In this document: positions 1-8,830 of the stretch, piece by piece
Numbering within the stretch: position 1 is the first letter of the stretch
Layout: each line of letters begins with the position of its first letter
NCBI GenBank assembly: GCA_015680685.1
Contig: MNCI01014250.1
Coordinates: 74,358-138,357 of the forward strand
DNA from: Gnetum montanum
Taxonomy: Eukaryota; Streptophyta; Gnetopsida; Gnetales; Gnetaceae
Reading direction: 5' to 3'
DNA length: 64,000 nt
The notes under the pieces: generated by a model
The model's database searches: none
Seen by the model: only the letters and a program-made list of their open reading frames with translations
What the model was told of the DNA's origin: nothing
Program-made: the position numbers and the translations under genes

Positions 1-543
1 GGTGATGTTTGATTACAACTACACATGATTCTTGCGGCAACNGTGGATCTTCTCTCTATCTTCTTTTATTTCAGCAAATGGCATGTGGTGGACGGTGGAT
101 TTGTGCATGATGTTTATGTAGTTGGCGGTTTGCAAGGCATGATTTTTGTGGCAACACAACCATGCATCCTATCGGTGGATCTTCTCTCTATCTTCTTTTA
201 TTTCAACAAATGGCATGTGGTGGACGGTGGATTTGTGCATGATGTTTATGTAGTTGGTGGTTCGTAGGGCATTGGTGATGTTTGATCGCAACTACACATG
301 ATTCTTGTGGCGACACAACCATGCATCCTGTCGGTGGTTCCTATTTCTCTCTCCTTTAGTTTTTTTCATGTTTTATCTCTCTCTATGTTTTCTATTTCTC
401 TATCTCTCTTTCACTTGGTCACATGGCTCTTTCCAGCTGAGACTATTCCTGAGTTTTCGTACCCATAGAGGAGGTGCCCTAGGCTATAGTCTTCTCAAAC
501 TAGTTTTTCCGGTGTTGGCTTGACCAAAATTTATGCATCAACC
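1..543 (+). repeat. LTR-A 5' LTR, 3' part
   Basis: This matches the 3' half of the LTRs at 616-1539 and 6719-7828, including the closing stretch with AAAATTTATGCATCAAC. It contains two tandem copies of a 132-bp unit starting at 44 and 176, each with ATCTTCTCTCTATCTTC. A single undetermined base is at 42. The final A of the usual CATCAACA end is C here. Confidence 0.75.
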
Positions 544-548
544 CCTTA

Positions 549-568
549 TTGGCACTAGAAGGAGGGCC
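549..568 (+). promoter_or_regulatory. Primer-binding site (PBS) of LTR-A
   Basis: The sequence TTGGCACTAGAAGGAGGGCC starts six bases after the LTR end, where a tRNA-primed PBS is expected. Nearly the same sequence follows the 5' LTR of element T (28142-28160, minus strand) and recurs at the end of the LTR-A copy at 36486-36504. The primer tRNA was not identified. Confidence 0.65.
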
Positions 569-601
569 TGAATTAACCATTTTTTTTCTCTTTTCCTTTT
601 C

Positions 602-615
602 GGTTGGGGCCTAAG
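602..615 (+). promoter_or_regulatory. Polypurine tract (PPT) of LTR-A
   Basis: GGTTGGGGCCTAAG directly precedes the TGTTGG start of the second LTR. The minus-strand LTR-A copy has GTTTGGGGGCTAAG at the same place (35283-35296), which supports a conserved PPT. Confidence 0.6.
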
Positions 616-977
616 TGTTGGTACCAACATGCCCATGCTTGGCATGGGGCCTTTGTTTATTTAAAAATAAAAAAATAAAAAAAATAAAAAATAAAAACCC
701 TAACCCTAAAATTGGCTATAAAAAGCCATCAAGGTGATGGAGTTGAGGGAGGGAGAGGAGGAGAAGTCAGGCTAGGAAGCCCTAGGCCAGTGAGGCCAGG
801 GCCGTGAAGCCATGGACTAAACCTCTTCTTTCTCTCGGTGGTTGGTAGTGTTTGGGGCAACAACGGTTGGCAGTTCACAGGGCATTGATGATGTTTCATC
901 GCAACTACACATGATTCTTGCAGCAACACAACCATGCATCCTGTCGGTGGATCTTCTCTTTATCTTCTTTTATTTCA

Positions 978-1247
978 NNNNNNNNNNNNNNNNNNNNNNN
1001 NNNNNNNNNNNNNNNNNNNNNNNNNNNNNNNNNNNNNNNNNNNNNNNNNNNNNNNNNNNNNNNNNNNNNNNNNNNNNNNNNNNNNNNNNNNNNNNNNNNN
1101 NNNNNNNNNNNNNNNNNNNNNNNNNNNNNNNNNNNNNNNNNNNNNNNNNNNNNNNNNNNNNNNNNNNNNNNNNNNNNNNNNNNNNNNNNNNNNNNNNNNN
1201 NNNNNNNNNNNNNNNNNNNNNNNNNNNNNNNNNNNNNNNNNNNNNNN
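978..1247. other. Assembly gap (270 N)
   Basis: A run of undetermined bases inside the tandem-repeat part of the LTR. Open frames across it are meaningless. Confidence 0.99.
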
Positions 1248-1290
1248 ATCAAACATCACCAATGCCCTACGAACCGCCAACTACATAAAC
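1248..1290 (-). other. Inverted LTR-A segment bounded by N
   Basis: These 43 bases are the reverse complement of the LTR-A unit near 247-289 (GTAGGGCATTGGTGATG on the other strand). The 270-N gap lies on the left and one N at 1291 on the right, after which the LTR resumes in direct orientation. This looks like a gap-closing artefact. Confidence 0.8.
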
Positions 1291-1540
1291 NACATGATTC
1301 TTGTGGCGACACAACCATGCATCCTGTCGGTGGTTCCTATTTCTCTCTCCTTTAGTTTTTTTCATGTTTTATCTCTCTCTATGTTTTCTATCTCTCTATC
1401 TCTCTTTCACTTGGTCACATGGCTCTTTCCAGCTGAGACTATTCCTGGGTTTTCGTACCCATAAAGGAGGTGCCCTAGGCTATAGTCTCCTCAAACTAGT
1501 TTTTTCGGTGTTGGCATGACCAAAATTTATGCATCAACAA

Positions 1541-1882
1541 TAGCTTTACTTAAAATGGTATGAAAGTGTTTATCAGACTCAATTCATGTTGTTCCAGCAT
1601 TCTCCTAATGCATTAGTTGCACATCCAAGACCTTTTACGGTGTGTGTACCTCCTGACATTCATAGATTTCATGGACACATTTGGGAGGTAGATGCTCTTC
1701 ACCGTGTTCAAAGTGGTCTAGGCTACCCTTTGCCAATGTCAGATGAAACATCAGAGGTAACCGATGTCAGAAACATTGAACTAGCCCTTGGACTCCAGCT
1801 ATATGAACTATCTCCAATTGTGATGATTTTGTATTCAAGCATCTATACAAAACTATACAATTTTTCCCTGTGGATAATTTGA
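1541..1882 (+). CDS. Unrecognised exon-like open stretch
   Basis: After the LTR an uninterrupted frame runs about 113 codons (from the codon after the TAG at 1541) to a stop at 1880-1882. Its first part (LYLKWYESVYQTQFMLFQHS, then a Pro-rich segment and GLGYPLPMSDE) has the mixed composition of real plant protein and differs from the low-complexity frames around it. An ATG is at 1586. A possible 3' splice site (TATCAG) is at 1575-1580, so it may be an internal or last exon of a truncated host gene. I do not recognise the family and see no other exon within 1 kb. It could also be part of an unidentified element. Confidence 0.35.
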
Positions 1883-2793
1883 TCCTAGATTTTGAAAAGC
1901 CTTTATTTAAGCAGTTGTTTTCTCATCAAACTGAAACTATGGGTTTATAGTCAGTTCACAAAGCACAATGTTTCTTTCTACTAGTGGCATGTTAAGTGTT
2001 TGCAATGAATGGTTTAACCTTGACATCTGTGGGTGTGAGTTATCTTTGCAAGTTTATTCATAGTTGAACTATGAGCTTGTGCTGGAACTACCAATAACAT
2101 CACTAAAACTACATAATTTTTACCTTTTACCAAGTTGTATTAAGGGCCAGGATTAAAATTTAGCCCTTCTCAGCTGGTTCAACTGCAAGGAGAAAGTGTT
2201 GTTGAAACTTTTCCATTGCAAAAGAATTTAAGTCATTAATGTATAAAGTAGATTTCATAAGGGTAAAAATAAAAGAAATAGTAAGTTTTGTCATGACTAA
2301 TCTAAAATGTTTTTTTAACAATATTGACTCTCAACATATTGTCAAATTAAAACTTCATAACTCAGTATTGCTCACTAAAATCAAACCTATAACTTGGAGC
2401 TACCCAATCAAGAGTTTTACTACTAGGCTAACATCTCAAATTTCTTAACTAGCTGTCAAACTTAAATTTATAACCCATAATTCATCCTTTTCAGCTACAT
2501 CACCATTGCCCTGGTGTATATAAAGAAGTTGGGTGTACTCAATTTTGGCCACACCAGAGTTGAGTTGCTCAGGCAAATTGGGCAACTTAGGCAAATTGGG
2601 TATGGCAATGGCATTAGCAATGCACATCACACAAACAAAGTCATGGCAATGACTATAATAGCACTACTTTTTGAGTGTGATCAGTTACTTCTACTTCTCC
2701 TTCATCTTCATTTTTAGATGCGGATGTGAATGTCCTCTTGTAATTCAAAGCAGGAATTAAGGAAGATCCCAAAAACATGCTTTTTAATTAGAC
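1883..2793. other. Intergenic, nothing recognised
   Basis: AT-rich sequence without coding signature. The short plus-strand frames at 2239-2448 and 2514-2717 are low-complexity. A small local repeat (CAAATTGGG and variants, about 2573-2600) is the only structure seen. Confidence 0.5.
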
Positions 2794-5217
2794 TTGCCAC
2801 AATGCACATGGAGCATGCATCAATTGAAATGGAGTCAAGTGCTCATCATTCTCTTCTCATTCCTCGCATCAATGTTGAGTTGCACACTAAGACCTATGCT
2901 GGTTCGATCAGTCAGGTGTGATGTCTCCATTTATGTACCATCTCACATTTCTGTCCTATTTGGATCTTTCTTTGAATGACTTGTCTGGTCCTATCCCTCA
3001 AGAGATTGGTAGACTCAGGCAGTTGCAATACCTGTGTATTGATTTTGAAGAAATGCAAGGTCCCATTCCCTAATCTTTTAGAAACTACTCTTCTCTTGAA
3101 AGCTTGAGTATGGGTGTTGAAGGGGAGCAACTTTTAGCTATATTTGCTTGCCTTTGAAATCTTACATCTCTTCTAAAGCTTGAGTTAGATATATACAATT
3201 TGAAAGAGGATATTTCAGAAGGAGAGTTCCAAAAATTGAGTCACCTTTGCAATTTGAGACTGTTGTGGTACTCTGATGGTTTGAGTAGCTCCATATTGTC
3301 GTGGTTGGGACATTTGTTCCAACTTCGGCGCTTAGAATTAAGTGTCTTTGGAGATGTTGGCATTAGTATCCCACAAAAATTAGGAAATCTCACCAATCTG
3401 AAGGAGCTATCTTTGGAGTTAGACATTCTTAATGGAAGTATGCGAAGGGAGCTAAATTTCAGAGTCTTGTAGGATCTTGACTTGAGTGTCTATGATGGAA
3501 GCAGTACAATACCATCCTCTCTAGGAAAATTGCCCCAACATAAAAGACTATCCCTAGATGCAGAGTGATTGGCATCTTTAGTTGCAAGAGACTTGGAAAA
3601 TCTCACTAACCTGAAGGAGCTATCTTTGTTCATGGGTATGTTGAATGGAAGTATCCCATGGGAGCTTGGAAAGTTGAGAGTCTTGCAAGATTTTGACTTG
3701 ACTTTTGGAAACAGTTCAATACCTTCTTCTTTGGGGAAATTGTCAAAACTTCAAGACTATCCTTCTATGCATGGTCATTGGCATCTTCATTTCCAAGAGA
3801 GTTTGGGAATCTCACCAACCTGAAGAAGCTATCTTTGTTCATGGGTACATTGAATGCAAGTATTCCATACGAGCTTGGAAATCTGAGCCATTTAGAAGAT
3901 CTGGAATTATATTTCATTGGTGGAAGCTAATACCCTGCTTTATGATAAAACTGCCGCAACTTGAAATGTTGTCCTTGTCAGGAAACTACACAGGTTCAAT
4001 TCCACAGGAGGTGGGAGATCTCTCCAAGCTAACTGGCCTGTATTTGGAAGCAAGGGAAGTATTCCCTGCCAGCTTGGCAATCATAGCGACTTGCAAGATC
4101 TTCAGTTGTCCTTTAATGAAGGAAGTGGCCCAATACCTTCCTGGCTGGGAAAATTCTCCCGATTTGAGAGCCTAGACCTGGATGGAAACTACTTTAAAGG
4201 TACAATCCCAAAAGAGCTGGGAAATCTCCACAAACTGACAGAGTTAAGCTTGCACTCAAATATGCTGATTGGAAGTATTCCAACTAAATTAGGGATGCTC
4301 AAGCAACGTGCCTATTTTGAATTTTATGGCAGATTCCATTACAGGCATTATTCCACAAGAGTTTTGCCAATTGAAACAGCTTGTTCTGTTAATTCTGAAT
4401 ACAGGCAATCAATGGGAAATACCGGATTGCATTGGTGTCATGTCTCAATTAAGTTACGTGGATGCTTCCAGCAATAAATTCCCATAATCGATAGGGAATC
4501 TCAGCAATTTTTCCTGCCTGAGGCTGAGAATAACGTTTCACACTTTGGAAGCTTTGCCAAGAGAATTGTGCAGGTCAAGAAGTTTTTATGGTAGAGGATT
4601 CAAACCTCAGTGGCCATAGTCTAGAATGCATCAGTGACATGGCACAGCTAACCTTTGTAAGCTTAAGAGGAAACCAGTTGAGTGGCCAAATTCCAAAGAG
4701 TATGGGAAAACTTGCAAATTTGGTCTTCTTAGATCTTTCCCAAAACAGATTCACTGGTAACATTCCTGCTACACTAGGCAACTGCAAACAGCCGTCATAC
4801 TTGTAGCTGCACAACAACAATTTCCGTGGTAGGCTTTCTCTAATATTTTCATCTTCCATGGTAGTTTTGTCTGCCTCCATGGTAGTTTTGCCTGCCTATA
4901 CAAATAATTTCTTTGGACCCCTGTGAAAGTCTCTCATTAATTGCAGAGGTCTTACAGTATTAGATTTGAGGAGGAATATGCTAAGCGGCCCTCTTCCATA
5001 TTATTTAAGAGAAACGCATAAGCTCATACTAGTCGATGTAGGTCATAACATGTTTGATGGGATGCCTTTCTCGGTTCTTCGGAATTTACCTTATTTGAAA
5101 GCAACCCTAAAGCTGTCAAAATTAGGCAAGTTTGCCTTCTTTTTAACTTTCTTATATGTCTTTTTAACTTTCTTATATGTCTCAATGAGAGTCCTTGTCA
5201 CTTTGTTTTAATGTATT
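2794..5217 (+). pseudogene. RLP copy 1: LRR receptor-like protein pseudogene
   Basis: Plant RLPs are plasma-membrane proteins with extracellular leucine-rich repeats that sense pathogen or developmental ligands and lack a kinase. A candidate signal peptide (QVLIILFSFLASMLS, after ATG 2815 or 2794) is followed, with frameshifts, by more than 15 LRRs of the plant type: LSYLDLSLNDLSGPIPQEIG (about 2956-3014), LGNLTNLKELSLELDILNGS (3382-3440), ELGNLHKLTELSLHSNMLIG (about 4216-4275) and LANLVFLDLSQNRFTGNIPA. Reading needs several frame changes, and stops at 3073, 3470, 3567, 4804 and 4923 break it. It ends around 5200 without the C-terminal LRR cap and membrane helix seen in copy 2. An 18-19-bp duplication (near 4856-4895) and one of 21 bp (5139-5180) add to the decay. 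Confidence 0.85.
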
Positions 5218-5840
5218 AATCTCAGCAAGTCCCTGTGCATCTTATTGTACTAAGTGCTAGTACATGGTAAATGTTTGTTCTATGTTTTACTGTCTCAAAG
5301 GAGTGAAATCTGCCTGTAATAATGTATTTCATGAATCATGAATCCCTGTCAACAGTTAGTCTATGCTATTTAGGGGATAAGTGTTCAGAGGACCCTGCGA
5401 TGGTTAATTTAACTTACTATGGAGCAGTTGTTACATTATTTGTACTATGGAGCAGTTGTTACATTATTTGTAATTCTGAATTTCTTTATTTATAGTATAA
5501 ATGTAAACGGCGTCTCTATGCAACGAAGGAAATTGTTATGGATAAAAATAATTCTCAAGATTTGTGGACAATTGCTGGTTGTTGTTGGATTTGTTTCTCC
5601 ATTGATGCAAACTTAGCAGTTTCCTTTTGTTCACCTACAGGGCTCAACTGACCGCCTTGGTTCCAAAGATTTTCTGGTCTGATGAACAATCATAGTCTGT
5701 GACTCTGTGACACACTTAATTTGGGATCACTAGATGAAGATAGCACTGCAAATGACTGCGATGTGAAATTGTACATTCTGTCATGCAATCTGTATTGGGA
5801 AAAAACATTTACATAATAGACAAACTGTCATGTATCTGCC
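5218..5840 (+). repeat. 3' flank of RLP copy 1, paralogous to 8292-8830
   Basis: Landmarks appear in the same order as after copy 2: TACATGGTAAAT, GTTTAGAGGACCCT-like, TATAATTCTGAATTTC-like, the phrase around CGGTTTCCTTTTGTTCA, and TCTGATGAACA. This is a non-coding 3' flank duplicated with the gene. Confidence 0.65.
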
Positions 5841-6392
5841 ATGATAAGAACAGAAATTAGCAAGATTTATCGATGATTCTGCAAATTTTAACTGTGGAGT
5901 ATACAACGCTCGGCGTCGGTGGCTGTATTGCAGAATGCATAGGTAACATGACCCAGCTAACGGATGTAGGTTTAAAAGAAAACCAGTTAAGCGGTCAAAT
6001 TCCCAGTAGTATCGGAAATCTGGTAAATTTAGTCTCCCAAGATATATCTCAAAACAGCCTCACTGGTAGCATTCTTGTGGCCCTCGAAACCTGCACGCAG
6101 CTGTCCTTCCTGAACGTGGAGAACAACCATTTCCATGGTATGCTTTCTGTTAATTTTCCATCTTCCATGCTGGTTCTATGGGGCATCTGAATCGTTTCTC
6201 TGGACCTCTATTAAATTCTTTGATTAATTGCAAATCTCGTAATATTAAATCTGAGGAATATGGTAACTGGTTTTCTGCCAGGTTATTTGAAGAGAATGCA
6301 TGAGCTCATGGTGCTAGATCTCGGCTATAATATGTTTGGATGGGTAGTCAATTTCACAGAGCTGCGGGTGTTGGACCTCTTCAACAACCAAG

Positions 6393-6492
6393 AAAGGGTT
6401 AGAGTATTTTGATGTGCATGTGATAGAAGCCAACAACGTGATAAAGGGTTAGAGTATTTTGATGTGCATGTGATAGAAGCCAACAACGTGAT
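6393..6492 (+). repeat. 50-bp perfect tandem duplication in RLP copy 2
   Basis: Two identical 50-bp units (6393-6442, 6443-6492), each starting AAAGGGTTAGAGTATTTTG. The length is not a multiple of three, so the duplication shifts the LRR frame. Identity implies a recent event. Confidence 0.95.
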
Positions 6493-6998
6493 AGATCTGT
6501 CAGGGAACAATCTCACGGGTGAGAGTTCAGAAAGCATAGGAGCGCTAACTACCTTGGGACTGCCGAATTTATATAATAATAAGTTGATTGGGCACATACG
6601 TCCATCAATGGGGATGTTACTACTGGAAGAGTAGGATTTAAGATGCAACGGTTTATCTGGAAAAATATCAATGCAGTTGCAGGGATTAAACTTTTTGAGT
6701 GTTCTGAATATAACATTCTGTTGATACCAACACGCCCATGCTTGCTTGGCATGGGGCCTAAGAATAAAAAATAAAAAAAATAAAAAATAAAAAAAAAAGA
6801 TGGGTTACCCTAACCCTAAAATTGGCTATAAAAAGACATCAAGGTGATGGAGATGAGGGAAGAAGAGGAGAGGAGGAGAAGTCAGGCCAGGAAGCCCTAG
6901 CCTAATGAGGCCAGGGCCATGAAGCCATGGACTGAACCTCCTCTTTCCCTGGGTGGTTGCCAATGGTTTCTCTTTCTTTCTTTTTTTTCCAGTAATGG

Positions 6999-7136
6999 GC
7001 AATTTGGGCGGTTGGACGTCGGCAGATTTTCTTTTATTTTCTGAGCAATTTGGGCGGTTGGACGTCAGCAGATTTTCTTTTATTTTCTGAGCAATTTGGG
7101 CGTTTGGCCGTCGGCAGATTTTCTTTTATTTTCAGC
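6999..7136 (+). repeat. 46-bp tandem repeat, 3 copies
   Basis: Units start at 6999, 7045 and 7091, each beginning GCAATTTGGGCG and containing CAGATTTTCTTTTATTTTC. They lie inside the solo LTR, downstream of its TATA box. Confidence 0.9.
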
Positions 7137-7620
7137 AGATGGCATGTGGTTCTTTCTATCTTCTTTTATTTCAGCAAATGGCAAGTGGTGGTGGTGGATT
7201 TATATTTATGCAGTTGGCGGTTCGCAGGGCATTGGTGATGTTTGATCGCAACTACACATGATTCTTGCGGCAACATAACCATGCATCATGTCAATGGATC
7301 TTCTCTTCATCTTCTTTTATTTCAGCAAATGGCATGTGGTGGTGGTGGATTTATATTTATGCAGTTGGCGGTTCGCAGGGCATTGGTGATGTTTGATCGT
7401 AGCTACACATGATTCTTGCGGCAACACAACTATGCATCCTGTCAATGAATCTTCTCTTCATCTTCTTTTATTTCAGCAAATGGCAAGTGGTGGTGGTGGA
7501 TTTATATTTATGCAGTTGGCGGTTCGCAGGGCATTGGTGATGTTTGATCGCAACTACACATGATTCTTGTTTGATCGCAACTACACATGATTCTTGCGGC
7601 AACACAACCATGCATCCTGT
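7137..7620 (+). repeat. About 151-bp tandem repeat, 3 copies
   Basis: The phrase GGATTTATATTTATGCAG recurs at about 7196, 7347 and 7498. Each unit carries CGCAGGGCATTGGTGATG and ACACATGATTCTTG. Related 132-bp units occur at 44-307, so LTR-A length varies by repeat number. Confidence 0.85.
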
Positions 7621-7837
7621 CGATGGTTCCTGTTTCTCTCTCCTTTAGTTTTCTTTTCATGCTTTATTTCTCTCTATGTTTTCTCTCTCTCTCTATCACT
7701 TGGTCACATGGCTCTCTCCAGCTGAGACTATTCCCGGGTTTCCGTACCCATACGGGAGGCGCCCTAGGCAATAGTCTCCTCAAACGAGTTTTTCCGGTGT
7801 TGGCATGACCAAAATTTATGCATCAACACATTCATAA

Positions 7838-7977
7838 CAGATTATGTTGTAGGATTTCCAAAAGCACACAAATTTCCACATTTGATAAAAGTTCATTTGG
7901 AGAGACTCAGATTATGTTGTAGGATTTTCAAAAGCACACAAATTTCCACATTTGATAAAAGTTCATTTGGAGAGACC
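7838..7977 (+). repeat. 70-bp tandem duplication in RLP copy 2
   Basis: Units 7838-7907 and 7908-7977 differ at only a few bases. They cover the STFDKSSFGE coding segment and break the frame. Confidence 0.92.
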
Positions 7978-8291
7978 GGATGTTTGTGTGGATTTCTTAC
8001 CAGCATTCCATGCAAAGATGAAAATGAAACAAAATCTACAAAACACAAGATAGGAACAGTCTCAAAATGATTGGTGGGATTGGGTTAATGAACATGTAGC
8101 ACTGGTGGCATTTGGATTAGGATTTGGGCTATCATATGAGGGCACAATTTCTCTATATTTTCACTCGGATGCCTTCCCTTGATTCTGTGTAACCTACCTT
8201 CTTTGAATGCAGTCGCAAAATAAGTTTTCTTTTTAGCTTTATGCACAGATGATGTTTGAGGGTCATTTGTTTCTATTAATTTCACTATGTG

Positions 8292-8830
8292 CCTATGCCA
8301 ATTTTTCTACAGTACTGGTACATGGTAAATCTTTAATCTATGCTTTTGTTACACTCCCAAACCTCCTTGTAAAAATATATCTGATGCAGTGTTTCAAGAG
8401 TAGAATTGAATTAGTCAAAGGTTTGTATGGGAAAACAAACGTAAACAAATGTTTAGAGGACCCTACTTTTAGGATTTATAATTCTGAATTTCCTTTTTAT
8501 TAATATTATCTATATGTGAATTACTTCCACTGGTAACTGATGAAGATATTCTCAGTGGGCACAACAGTCAAATTTTGTGAGGATTTGTTTCTTGTTGCTC
8601 CGTTGATCAATTGTAGCGGTTTCCTTTTGTTCATCTTACGGGCTTTGCTGTTGTTCTGGTTTTGAAGAGTATTGGGTCTGATGAACAGTCATCCCGTGCA
8701 ACGGATTTAATCTAAAATCAGTCGGGAAGATAATGCAACTGTTATGTCAGATTTTGTGCATTATTTGTATAGGGATAAAATATTTACACAATTGGACAAA
8801 TAGTCCTGTATGTTGAATGAAGTCAGAGGG
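8292..8830 (+). repeat. 3' flank of RLP copy 2, paralogous to 5218-5840
   Basis: It carries the same ordered landmarks as the flank of copy 1 (TACATGGTAAAT, TTTAGAGGACCCT, TATAATTCTGAATTTC, CGGTTTCCTTTTGTTCATC, TCTGATGAACA). It shows that the duplicated unit included non-coding downstream DNA. Confidence 0.65.

Larger units (their letters stand above)
1..1539 (+). mobile_element. LTR-A family miniature LTR retrotransposon (5' end outside window)
   Basis: Two copies of the same LTR lie head to tail. The first runs off the window start and ends near 543 (CATCAAC), the second occupies 616-1539. The 73 bp between them hold a primer-binding-like site (549-568) and a purine-rich tract (602-615), in the order 5' LTR, PBS, PPT, 3' LTR. 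There is no room for gag or pol, so this is a non-autonomous TRIM-like element or an extreme internal deletion. LTR ends are TGTTGGTACC and CATCAACA, an imperfect inverted repeat. The same LTR recurs at 6719-7828, 34402-35282 (minus strand) and as a fragment at 31020-31134. The left TSD cannot be seen. Confidence 0.75.
616..1539 (+). repeat. LTR-A 3' LTR (contains assembly gap)
   Basis: It starts TGTTGGTACCAACATGCCC and ends GCATCAACA. An A-rich stretch, two CCCTAA-type repeats and a TATA box (GGCTATAAAAAG, about 713-724) give the promoter part. A 270-base run of N (978-1247) replaces the tandem-repeat middle. Confidence 0.75.
6719..7828 (+). mobile_element. LTR-A solo LTR inserted in RLP copy 2
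   Basis: The 1110-bp LTR starts TGTTGATACC and ends GCATCAACA. The host pentamer CATTC is present on both sides (6714-6718 and 7829-7833), a perfect TSD. No PBS, PPT or interior is attached, so this is a solo LTR left by LTR-LTR recombination. A TATA box (GGCTATAAAAAG) is near 6824. The LTR contains three 46-bp repeats and three of about 151 bp. Confidence 0.93.
5878..8140 (+). pseudogene. RLP copy 2: C-terminal part of a second RLP, split by a solo LTR
   Basis: The first part (about 5920-6718) repeats the last LRRs of copy 1 (copy 2 ECIGNMTQLTDVGLKENQLS; copy 1 ECISDMAQLTFVSLRGNQLS) and continues through the membrane-proximal repeats (VIDLSGNNLTGE, then SVLNITF). The solo LTR at 6719-7828 cuts it there. 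Downstream come the C-terminal signatures of RLPs: STFDKSSFGETGCLCGF (about 7939-7995), then WWDWVNEH and a hydrophobic membrane segment VALVAFGLGFGLS (about 8070-8130). Damage before or besides the LTR includes tandem duplications of 50 bp (6393-6492) and 70 bp (7838-7977), both frame-breaking, and stops. The N-terminal half is absent, so this is a partial tandem duplicate. Confidence 0.85.

Noticed and set aside
842-1464. Several open frames of 100-176 codons on both strands
   Set aside because: They owe their length to the run of N at 978-1247.
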